From Duganella sp. Root336D2 (lineage in GTDB: Bacteria > Pseudomonadota > Gammaproteobacteria > Burkholderiales > Burkholderiaceae_D), in assembly GCF_001425005.1 (NCBI RefSeq), contig NZ_LMDB01000035.1, positions 75,005 through 139,004 of the forward strand: a stretch of 64,000 nucleotides of DNA, read 5' to 3'. Below, one piece after another: positions 57,315-64,000 of this stretch. The stretch's first letter is position 1, and every line of letters begins with the position of its first letter. The notes under the pieces were generated by a model. It had not been told where the DNA came from and did no database searches. It saw only the letters and a list, made by a program, of their open reading frames with translations. The position numbers and the translations under genes were made by a program.

Positions 57315-60131
57315 ATGGCAAATCAAGTAAGTGCAACAGACGCAGCACACCAGAGCGCCGATAAAGACGCGCCGTTGAAGGAAGATATCCGCCTGCTGGG
57401 CCGCCTGCTGGGCGACGTCCTGCGGGAACAGGAAGGAGAGGAAGTATTCGCCGTCGTCGAAACGATCCGCCAGACCGCTGTCCGCTTCCGCCGTGAAGCC
57501 GACGCCGGCGCCGCCAAGGAACTGGACGGCATGCTGAAGATCCTGACGCGCGAACAGACCATTACGGTGGTGCGCGCCTTCTCCTACTTCTCCCACCTGG
57601 CCAATATTGCGGAAGACCAGCACCACATCCGCCGCCGCCGCGCCCACTTGCTGGCCGGCTCGGCACCGCAAAAAGGCAGCATCGGCTTTGCGCTCGACAA
57701 GCTGAAAGAATCCGGCGTCGAACTGGACACCGTGACCAGCTTCTTCAAGGAAGCCCTGATTTCCCCCGTCCTGACCGCCCACCCGACCGAGGTGCAGCGC
57801 AAGTCCATCCTGGACGCGGAACATGATATCGCCCGCCTGCTGGCCCAGCGCGACCTGCCGCTGACGCCGAAGGAACGCAGCACCAACCTGCACATGCTGC
57901 GCGCCCGCATCGCGACGCTGTGGCAGACGCGCATGCTGCGCTATTCCAAGCTGACCGTGGCGGACGAAATCGACAACGCCCTGTCCTACTACCGCATCAC
58001 CTTCCTGCGCGAATTGCCGGCCCTGTACGACGACATCGAAAGCGAGATCGCCGAGCATTACGGCCCGGGTGCGCCTGCCATCGACGCCTCCTATGTGCAG
58101 ATGGGCAGCTGGATCGGCGGCGACCGCGACGGCAACCCGAACGTCAATGCCGGCACCATGCAGCATGCGCTGGAACGCCAGGCCACCACCATCCTCGACT
58201 TCTACCTCGACGAAACCCACGCCCTGGGCGCCGAGCTGTCGGTGTCGACCCTGATGATCGGCTGCTCGCCGGCGCTGCAAGCCCTGTCCGACGCCTCGAC
58301 CGACACCTCCGACCACCGCAGCGACGAGCCTTACCGCCGCGCCCTGATCGGCATGTACGCCCGCCTGGCTAGCACCGCGCGCGCCCTGGGAGCGACCAAC
58401 ATCCTGCGCAAGGAAGTCGGCCACGCCGAGCCCTACCCATGCCCGGCCGATTTCTCGGCCGACCTGCAGGTGCTGATCGAGTCGCTGGACGCCAACCACG
58501 GTTCCGTGCTGGCGCGCCCGCGCCTGACTACCCTGAAGCGTGCCGCCGACATCTTCGGCTTCCACCTGGCCTCGCTCGATATGCGCCAGTCGTCCGACAT
58601 TCACGAGCGTGTTCTGGCGGAACTGTTCGCCAGGGCCGGCGTGCAAGCCGATTACCCATCGCTGGATGAAGATGCCAAGGTCAAACTGCTGCTGGCGGAG
58701 TTAGCGCAACCACGCCTGCTGTATTCGCCGTACATCGAGTATTCGGACGAGACCACCTTCGAGCTGGCCATCCTGCGCACCGCGCACGACATCCGCCAGC
58801 GTTACGGCAAGCGCGCCATCCGCAACTACATCATTTCACACACCGAGACTGTGTCCGACCTGCTGGAAGTATTCGTACTGCAGCAGGAAACCGGCCTGCT
58901 GCGCCAGGGCGCCGACGGCGAGCGCACCTCGGACCTGATGGTGATTCCCCTGTTCGAAACCATCCCCGACCTGCAGCGCGCCGCCGGCATCATGGAAGCG
59001 CTGATGGCGGTGCCGATGGTGCAGAAACTGATCGCCAGACAAGGCCAGATCCAGGAAGTCATGCTGGGCTACTCCGACTCCAACAAGGACGGCGGCTTCA
59101 TGACCTCGAACTGGGAGCTGTACAAGGCGGAACTGGCCCTGGTCGAGATCTTTGCCAAGGCCGGCGTCAAGCTGCGCCTGTTCCACGGCCGCGGCGGCAC
59201 CGTCGGCCGCGGCGGCGGCCCAAGCTACGAGGCCATCCTGGCGCAGCCCAAAGGCACCGTCAACGGCCAGCTGCGCTTGACCGAACAGGGCGAAATCATC
59301 GCCTCAAAGTTCTCCAACGCCGAAATCGGCCGCCGCAACCTGGAACTGCTGGTCTGCTCGACCCTGGAAGCGAGCCTGATGCCGCCGCCGGCCGACGCCT
59401 GCCACGGCCAGCGCCTGGCCGGTTTCGAAGCGGTGATGGCCGAGATTTCCGAGCTGGCCTACAAGGCTTACCGCAACCTGGTGTATGAAACCCCGGGCTT
59501 CACCGACTACTTCTTCTCGGCCACGCCGATTGCGGAAATCGCGGAGCTGAACCTCGGCTCGCGCCCGGCTTCGCGCAAGTCGACGCGCCGCATCGAGGAC
59601 CTGCGCGCCATCCCGTGGGGCTTCAGCTGGGGCCAGTGCCGCCTGCTGCTGCCGGGCTGGTACGGTTTCGGCTCCGCCATCGGCGCCTGGATCACCGCCG
59701 GCGACAAGGAAGAACGCACGGCGCAGCTGCGCGACATGTTCCAGCACTGGCCGTTCTTCGCCACCCTGCTCTCGAACATGGACATGGTGCTGGCCAAGAC
59801 CGACCTGGCGATCGCCTCGCGCTACGCCGAGCTGGTGACGGACAAGGAACTGCGCGAGCGCATCTTCAAGCGCATCACCGAGGAATATCACCAGACCCTC
59901 GGCTGCCTGGAATCGATCACCGGCACCAGCGACCGCCTGGCAGGCAACCCGCTGCTGGCACGCTCCATCACCAACCGCTTCCCTTACCTGGATCCGTTGA
60001 ACCACCTGCAGGTGGAACTGATCAAGCGCCGCCGTGCGCTGGGCGAAGAAGAGCGGGCAGACCCGCGCGTCAATCGCGGCATCCACCTGTCCATCAACGG
60101 TGTCGCGGCAGGCCTGCGCAACACCGGCTAA
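57315..60131 (+). CDS. ppc: Phosphoenolpyruvate carboxylase
   Basis: This 938-residue enzyme makes oxaloacetate from PEP and bicarbonate. Catalytic landmarks are the His in VLTAHPTEVQRKSILD, WIGGDRDGNPNVN, VMLGYSDSNKDGGFMTSNWE, the glycine loop FHGRGGTVGRGGGPSYEAIL, and the C-terminal GINAS/NTG equivalent HLSINGVAAGLRNTG. It is full length. A hairpin at 60146-60169 lies just beyond the stop. It is divergent from hemC with a 165 bp gap that must hold both promoters. Confidence 0.97.
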   Translation: MANQVSATDAAHQSADKDAPLKEDIRLLGRLLGDVLREQEGEEVFAVVETIRQTAVRFRREADAGAAKELDGMLKILTREQTITVVRAFSYFSHLANIAEDQHHIRRRRAHLLAGSAPQKGSIGFALDKLKESGVELDTVTSFFKEALISPVLTAHPTEVQRKSILDAEHDIARLLAQRDLPLTPKERSTNLHMLRARIATLWQTRMLRYSKLTVADEIDNALSYYRITFLRELPALYDDIESEIAEHYGPGAPAIDASYVQMGSWIGGDRDGNPNVNAGTMQHALERQATTILDFYLDETHALGAELSVSTLMIGCSPALQALSDASTDTSDHRSDEPYRRALIGMYARLASTARALGATNILRKEVGHAEPYPCPADFSADLQVLIESLDANHGSVLARPRLTTLKRAADIFGFHLASLDMRQSSDIHERVLAELFARAGVQADYPSLDEDAKVKLLLAELAQPRLLYSPYIEYSDETTFELAILRTAHDIRQRYGKRAIRNYIISHTETVSDLLEVFVLQQETGLLRQGADGERTSDLMVIPLFETIPDLQRAAGIMEALMAVPMVQKLIARQGQIQEVMLGYSDSNKDGGFMTSNWELYKAELALVEIFAKAGVKLRLFHGRGGTVGRGGGPSYEAILAQPKGTVNGQLRLTEQGEIIASKFSNAEIGRRNLELLVCSTLEASLMPPPADACHGQRLAGFEAVMAEISELAYKAYRNLVYETPGFTDYFFSATPIAEIAELNLGSRPASRKSTRRIEDLRAIPWGFSWGQCRLLLPGWYGFGSAIGAWITAGDKEERTAQLRDMFQHWPFFATLLSNMDMVLAKTDLAIASRYAELVTDKELRERIFKRITEEYHQTLGCLESITGTSDRLAGNPLLARSITNRFPYLDPLNHLQVELIKRRRALGEEERADPRVNRGIHLSINGVAAGLRNTG

Positions 60132-60145
60132 GCGCCTTTGGCAAA

Positions 60146-60169
60146 CGGGCCCGGCGAAAACCGGGCCCG
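60146..60169. terminator. Hairpin downstream of ppc
   Basis: CGGGCCCGG (60146-60154) and CCGGGCCCG (60161-60169) form a 9-bp GC stem 15 bp after the ppc stop. It is followed by CTTAGC rather than a U-tract, so termination efficiency is uncertain. Confidence 0.55.
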
Positions 60170-60226
60170 CTTAGCAAAAAAGCCATAACTAAGTCATAAT
60201 CATGCGCTCTGATTTGAGGAGATCGT

Positions 60227-60853
60227 ATGTTTCGCCTGACGCTGTTAGCTGCACTGCTTTTGCCCTCCCTCGCCCTGGCCGGCGACCAGGCCCGCAAGTT
60301 CGACACCTTCTACGGCATCAATGTCAAAGGCCCGATCAGCGTCTACGTTGACGTTGGCAAGGAGCAGTCGGTCAAGGTCAGCGGCCAGAAGGAATACATC
60401 GACAAAGTCAGCACGGTAGTTGAAGGCGGCGTCCTGCGCGTGGTCTACGAAAACACCAACAAAGCCCCGGTGAACGTGAAGGACGGCGACAAGATCACCG
60501 TCACCGTACCGGCGCTGACCAGCTTCCGCGTCCTGGGCGCCGGCGAATCGCGCGTCACCAACATCAACGGCGAACGGATCGACATCAGTTTCGAAGGCGC
60601 CGGCGCGCTATATGCCAGCGGCAAGGTCAAGCTGCTGCGCATGAAAGGCCAAGGCGTCGGCCAGGCCAACCTCAAGGATTTGCAAGCCGAACGCGCCGAC
60701 GTCAACTTCACCGGCATGGGCGACATCAGCCTCTACGCCAGCGACACCCTGAACCTGATCGTGGAAGGCATGGGCAACTTCACTTATTACGGCAACCCGA
60801 AGCACGTCAACAAGTCGGCCAAAGGCATCGGCAACGTCAGCCCGGGCAAATAA
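60227..60853 (+). CDS. Secreted GIN-domain (DUF2807) protein
   Basis: This 208-residue protein has a signal peptide (MFRLTLLAALLLPSLALA) and a parallel beta-helix-like body of the GIN/DUF2807 family: DTFYGINVKGPISVYVDVGK, SFRVLGAGESRVTNINGERI, FEGAGALYASGKVKLLRMKG, NFTGMGDISLYASDTLNLIV and GMGNFTYYGNPK. The Gly-containing short repeats form the turns. Role unknown, presumably a periplasmic or surface auto-transporter-head-like adhesin. GAGGAGA precedes the ATG; end overlaps the convergent GNAT by 17 bp. Confidence 0.88.
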   Translation: MFRLTLLAALLLPSLALAGDQARKFDTFYGINVKGPISVYVDVGKEQSVKVSGQKEYIDKVSTVVEGGVLRVVYENTNKAPVNVKDGDKITVTVPALTSFRVLGAGESRVTNINGERIDISFEGAGALYASGKVKLLRMKGQGVGQANLKDLQAERADVNFTGMGDISLYASDTLNLIVEGMGNFTYYGNPKHVNKSAKGIGNVSPGK

Positions 60854-61508
60854 GGCGCGCGTGCGGCAGCTCGCGGGTGGCCACATATCCCATTGAGCGG
60901 TACAGCGCCTGTGCTCGGGCGTTGGCCGCACCGACATGCAGCATGGGACGCACGCCTTGCTGCTGCATGCCGTGCATGATGAACTCCACCAGCTTGCGCG
61001 CATAGCCGCGGCCCGTGAACTCGGGATGCGTGCAGACCGCGCTCACTTCGCGCATGTGGCCAAGGTCCATGCGCTCCCCGCTCAGCGCCACCAGCCGGGC
61101 GCCATTGTCGTGGATGCCGGCGTACCTGCCCATGTCACCGGTGCGCGGCCTGAAGTAGCCGGGGAAAGCGATATTGGTCAGTTCCACCATTGCCGGATCG
61201 TCGGCCGCCAGCACACGGATCATCGCCGCGTCTGGCGCCGCGAGCGGGCCGCCTTGGTAGACCATTTGCAGCACGCCGGACAGCGGCTGCAGCGACCAGC
61301 CTTGCGGCAGCGACGGCATCGCACCGAGGAAATAATAGCCATCGCCCACAACGGCCAGGTCTTCGGCGGATAGCGGCACGCCCTGCTCCGCCACCGCGCA
61401 GAACGGCGCCACATCGGCCGGATAGCGCCGGGCCGGACCTGTTGGAATGTTAAAATGCTGCTGTGCGCTGTTCAGCGCTGCCCAGATCGGGTTTTCCAGT
61501 TCCTGCAT
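60837..61508 (-). CDS. GNAT-family acetyltransferase (FR47-like)
   Basis: This 223-residue protein has a poorly recognised N-terminal half and a GNAT core at about 95-215: VELTNIAFPGYFRP, ICPG-end, and the acetyl-CoA motif VCTHPEFTGRGYARKLVEFI followed by LHVGAANARAQALYRSMGY. FR47-like. The start is only 10 bp from that of the divergent PhnA-type gene, so its promoter must lie inside that gene. Substrate not predictable. Confidence 0.85.
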   Translation of the reverse strand: MQELENPIWAALNSAQQHFNIPTGPARRYPADVAPFCAVAEQGVPLSAEDLAVVGDGYYFLGAMPSLPQGWSLQPLSGVLQMVYQGGPLAAPDAAMIRVLAADDPAMVELTNIAFPGYFRPRTGDMGRYAGIHDNGARLVALSGERMDLGHMREVSAVCTHPEFTGRGYARKLVEFIMHGMQQQGVRPMLHVGAANARAQALYRSMGYVATRELPHARLICPG

Positions 61509-61518
61509 ATGAGTCCCA

Positions 61519-61860
61519 ATGTCTAATTTCCCAGCCTGCCCAAAATGCCAGTCCGAGTATACCTACGAAGACGCCGATAACTATGTTTGCCCTGAATGCG
61601 CCCACGAATGGCCGAAGCAGGCCGCCGAAGCAGCCGGCGAATCCGCGCGCGTCTACAAGGACTCGGTCGGCGCCATCCTGCAAGATGGAGACACCGTCAC
61701 CGTGATCAAGGACTTGAAACCAAAAGGCTCCGGCGGCGTGATCAAGCAGGGCACCAAAGTGAAGAACATCCGCCTGGTCGACAGCGATCACGATATCGAC
61801 TGCAAGATCGAAGGCTTCGGCGCCATGAGCCTGAAATCGGAGTTCGTGCGCAAAGTTTAG
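61519..61860 (+). CDS. PhnA/YjdM-type zinc-ribbon protein
   Basis: This 113-residue protein has an N-terminal zinc ribbon with two Cys pairs (FPACPKCQSEYTYEDADN, YVCPECAHEW) and a C-terminal SH3-like PhnA domain (DGDTVTVIKDLKPKGSGGVI, KQGTKVKNIRLVD, GFGAMSLKSEFVRKV). Often labelled alkylphosphonate utilisation protein, but it is not a phosphonatase; function unclear. No phn genes are near. Confidence 0.9.
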   Translation: MSNFPACPKCQSEYTYEDADNYVCPECAHEWPKQAAEAAGESARVYKDSVGAILQDGDTVTVIKDLKPKGSGGVIKQGTKVKNIRLVDSDHDIDCKIEGFGAMSLKSEFVRKV

Positions 61861-61871
61861 GCATTACAATT

Positions 61872-61896
61872 TGAGAATATTTTTTACTAATTCTCA
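61872..61896. promoter_or_regulatory. Inverted repeat in HAF-repeat promoter
   Basis: TGAGAAT (61872-61878) and ATTCTCA (61890-61896) form an inverted repeat with an 11-base spacer, right before TATATA. It resembles Fur-type AATGAGAAT/ATTCTCATT halves, but the spacing is larger than a classic Fur box. Lies 43-67 bp upstream of the start at 61939. Confidence 0.45.
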
Positions 61897-61938
61897 TATA
61901 TAGTCGCCGGAACAATTCTTATTCACCGGAGACTGCCT

Positions 61939-63048
61939 ATGAAGCCTGCTTCGCTTGCCCTGGCCATCGCACTGGCCCTGCCCTTCGCCACCACCCAGGC
62001 CCGCGGCCCGATGGGGGAACTAAGAACAGAGTCCAGCAGCATGACAGGCGTCAACGCAGCAGGCGAATGGGTCGGAGAAATCAAGGATGAAGACGGCCGC
62101 CGCCGGGCCATCATGATGTCGCAAGGACGCCATATCGAAATCGGCACCCTGGGCGGCAGCGACAGCACCGCCAACGCCATCAACAACCAGGGCGTGGTCA
62201 CCGGCGGCGCACTCACCGTCAGCAACGCCTGGCATGCATTCCGCTACGACGAAGCCCAAGGCATTCGCGACCTCGGCACGCTTGGCGGCAGCAGCAGCGT
62301 CGGCACCGCACTCAATCAATCCGGCCACATCGTCGGCTATGCCGACACCGCGGACGGCAATTACCACGCCTTCATCGACAACGGCAGCCGCATGCAGGAC
62401 CTGGGAACCCTCGGCGGCAAAAACAGCTATGCGACCGCCATCAACGGCGACGGTTACGTGGTCGGCGCCGCGCAGCTGCCGAACGGCTACCGCCGCGCCT
62501 TCCTGTACAAACCGGGCAGCGGCATGATCGAGCTGCCAACGCTGGGTGGCCGCATCAGCGTGGCAACCGGGGTGAACGACCACGGTGTGGTGGTCGGCGC
62601 GTCCGAGATGCCGAACGGCGCCTGGCACGCCTTCATGTACGAGAATGGCCGCATCATCGACTTGGGCGCCATGATTGCCCGGGGCTCCAGCTTCGCCAAC
62701 GGCATCAATAACCATGGCGACATTGTCGGCACCGTGAAAATCAAAGACCACGACTCGCCGCATACCTTCATCTACAAAAATGGCCAGATGCAGGTACGCT
62801 CGGCCTTCGGCAGCCTGTACCTGACTCGCGACATCACCGAGGAAGGCAAAGTAATCGGCTCCGCCTACACCGGCCACGTGCTGAAATCCGGCTCCGTCGA
62901 TTCGGTCCAGACGAAACGGGGCCTCACGGCGCTTGACTGGCTGACCCTCGGCCTCCTTGCCATCCTCGCCGCCGCGGGCGCATTCAAACTGCGCGACCGT
63001 ATTCGCAAAGGGATCAATTACAGCAGCAAGATGCTGTCGCTGGCCTGA
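61939..63048 (+). CDS. HAF-repeat secreted protein with C-terminal membrane anchor
   Basis: This 369-residue protein has a signal peptide (MKPASLALAIALALPFATTQ) and HAF-family repeats of about 40-50 residues, each with DLGTLGG, A-x-x-IN, VVG and WHAF/HAFIY-type endings (LGTLGGSDSTANAINNQGVV, YHAFIDNGSRMQDLGTLGGK, HGVVVGASEMPNGAWHAF). The C-terminus is LDWLTLGLLAILAAAGAFKL, one span followed by basic residues, so it stays anchored with its repeats outside. Function unknown. The stop overlaps the next gene by 1 bp. Confidence 0.85.
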   Translation: MKPASLALAIALALPFATTQARGPMGELRTESSSMTGVNAAGEWVGEIKDEDGRRRAIMMSQGRHIEIGTLGGSDSTANAINNQGVVTGGALTVSNAWHAFRYDEAQGIRDLGTLGGSSSVGTALNQSGHIVGYADTADGNYHAFIDNGSRMQDLGTLGGKNSYATAINGDGYVVGAAQLPNGYRRAFLYKPGSGMIELPTLGGRISVATGVNDHGVVVGASEMPNGAWHAFMYENGRIIDLGAMIARGSSFANGINNHGDIVGTVKIKDHDSPHTFIYKNGQMQVRSAFGSLYLTRDITEEGKVIGSAYTGHVLKSGSVDSVQTKRGLTALDWLTLGLLAILAAAGAFKLRDRIRKGINYSSKMLSLA

Positions 63049-64000
63049 TGCGCCGCGCCCTCCATGCGATCGCGCTGACAGCGATGCTATGCGCCAGCGG
63101 GGCTCACGCCGGCCCGTTCGGCGGCTCAATGTTCGAGTCCATTGTCGCCAAGGACATGAACGCGTCCGGCGATACTGTGCTGGAATCCATTACCGGCTAC
63201 GGCGCCCGGCAAGCCTTCCTGCGCTCAGGCGGCCAGCGCTACGACATCGGCACTTTCGGCGGCGAAGAAAGTACCGCTGCCGCGATCAACAACGCCGGCG
63301 TCGTCACCGGCTCCGCCCAGGCGGCCGACTACACCTGGCACGCCTATCGCTTCGACAAGCGCAACGGCCTGCGTGAGCTCGACACGCTGGGTGGCGCCAG
63401 CAGCGCAGGCACCGCGATCAACGAACAAGGCCACATCGTCGGCCACGCCGACACCTACGACGGCGCCTACCACGCCTACATCGACACCGGCATCACCATG
63501 CTGGACCTGGGCACCTTCGGCGGCAAGAACAGCTACGCGCTGGGCATCAACGCTCATGACGCCGTGGTGGGCGCCGCCGATCGCGCCAACGGTTTCCGAC
63601 GCGCTTTCATTTACAAGCCCGGCATCGGCAAGATCGAGATCCCGGACGTCGGCGACCGCCATAGCGTAGCGATGGCCGTCAACGACCACGGCGTCGTAGT
63701 CGGCACCATGCAGATGCCCGACCGCAGCTGGCACGCCTTCAGCTACGACGGCGTACGCACCACCGACCTGGGTGTAATGATGAATCGCGGGAACAGCTTC
63801 GCCACCGCCATCAACAACAACGGCGACATTATCGGCAACGTCCGCGTCTGGGGCCGCGACGCCCCGCTGGCCTTCGTCTACAGCAAAGGCCAGATGCAAG
63901 TGCGCGACAGCTTCGGTCGCTTCGACCTCGCCCGCCGTATCACCGACGACGGTCAGATCATTGGCGCCGGCGCCATGGCCAGGCAAATGCGCGCCGCCCG
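63048..64000 (+). CDS. HAF-repeat secreted protein, C-terminus beyond window
   Basis: This partial gene, open to the window edge with 317 codons visible, has a signal peptide (MRRALHAIALTAMLCASGAH) and the same HAF repeat plan (DIGTFGGEESTAAAINNAGV, LDTLGGASSAGTAINEQGHI, LDLGTFGGKNSYALGINAHD, HGVVVGTMQMPDRSWHAF). It is a diverged tandem copy of the gene before it, cotranscribed (start shares a base with the stop). Whether it also ends in a membrane anchor lies outside the window. Confidence 0.85.
   Translation, partial: MRRALHAIALTAMLCASGAHAGPFGGSMFESIVAKDMNASGDTVLESITGYGARQAFLRSGGQRYDIGTFGGEESTAAAINNAGVVTGSAQAADYTWHAYRFDKRNGLRELDTLGGASSAGTAINEQGHIVGHADTYDGAYHAYIDTGITMLDLGTFGGKNSYALGINAHDAVVGAADRANGFRRAFIYKPGIGKIEIPDVGDRHSVAMAVNDHGVVVGTMQMPDRSWHAFSYDGVRTTDLGVMMNRGNSFATAINNNGDIIGNVRVWGRDAPLAFVYSKGQMQVRDSFGRFDLARRITDDGQIIGAGAMARQMRAA

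Overview
The window is GC-rich chromosomal DNA that looks like a betaproteobacterium of the Oxalobacteraceae (Massilia/Duganella-like). I infer this from the housekeeping synteny (trxB-ftsK-lolA-rarA-serS and ppc-hemC-hemD-hemX-hemY-ppa), from TonB receptors paired with secreted polysaccharidases, from many signalling genes, and from gene families common in that group (SpecificRecomb, HAF repeats, DUF4256). No database search was possible, so all assignments rest on motifs and gene order.

Layout. 1-4.7 kb: a pectin-type locus with a TonB receptor (cut by the window start) divergent from a FadR-type GntR regulator and a GH28 enzyme; the shared promoter carries four TGGT-N3/4-CCA operators. 4.7-10 kb: a SpecificRecomb membrane protein, a small protein and a large hybrid sensor kinase. 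10-15.4 kb: DUF4256, GH53 galactanase, a first thioredoxin reductase, a GST, a small secreted protein, a LysR regulator and a secreted nuclease with a possible ATT start. 15.4-21 kb: a TonB receptor divergent from a LytS/LytTR two-component pair, then zwf. 21-25.7 kb: an NTF2-like protein and a LuxR / CHASE3 hybrid kinase / lone receiver cluster in which the kinase's own receiver has lost its Asp.

The most unusual region is 25.9-32.1 kb, an arsenic-resistance island next to tRNA-Ser(CGA). It carries a broken MFS gene, a fatty-acid-hydroxylase-type protein, an ArsN2-like acetyltransferase fused to an ArsO-like flavoprotein with a Cys-rich tail, two ArsR regulators of different types, thioredoxin-type arsC, an aquaglyceroporin in place of an arsenite pump, and arsH. 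The left border holds a decayed copy of the tRNA 3' end and its terminator, so the island probably entered at this tRNA; a second tRNA 3' relic lies 112 bp from the intact gene. No integrase is present.

32.2-43 kb is core: serS, rarA, a metallopeptidase, lolA, ftsK, a second trxB, an Smr protein and a TRIC-like channel. 43-48 kb holds two diguanylate cyclases, a PII protein and nadE. 48-52.3 kb is accessory: a FemAB-like acyltransferase, two unknown proteins (one a lipoprotein), and a papain-like protease fused to an alpha/beta hydrolase behind a perfect FNR-type box. 52.3-60.2 kb is ppa, the hem genes and ppc. The window ends with a GIN-domain protein, a GNAT, a PhnA-type zinc-ribbon protein and a tandem pair of HAF-repeat secreted proteins, the second cut by the window end.
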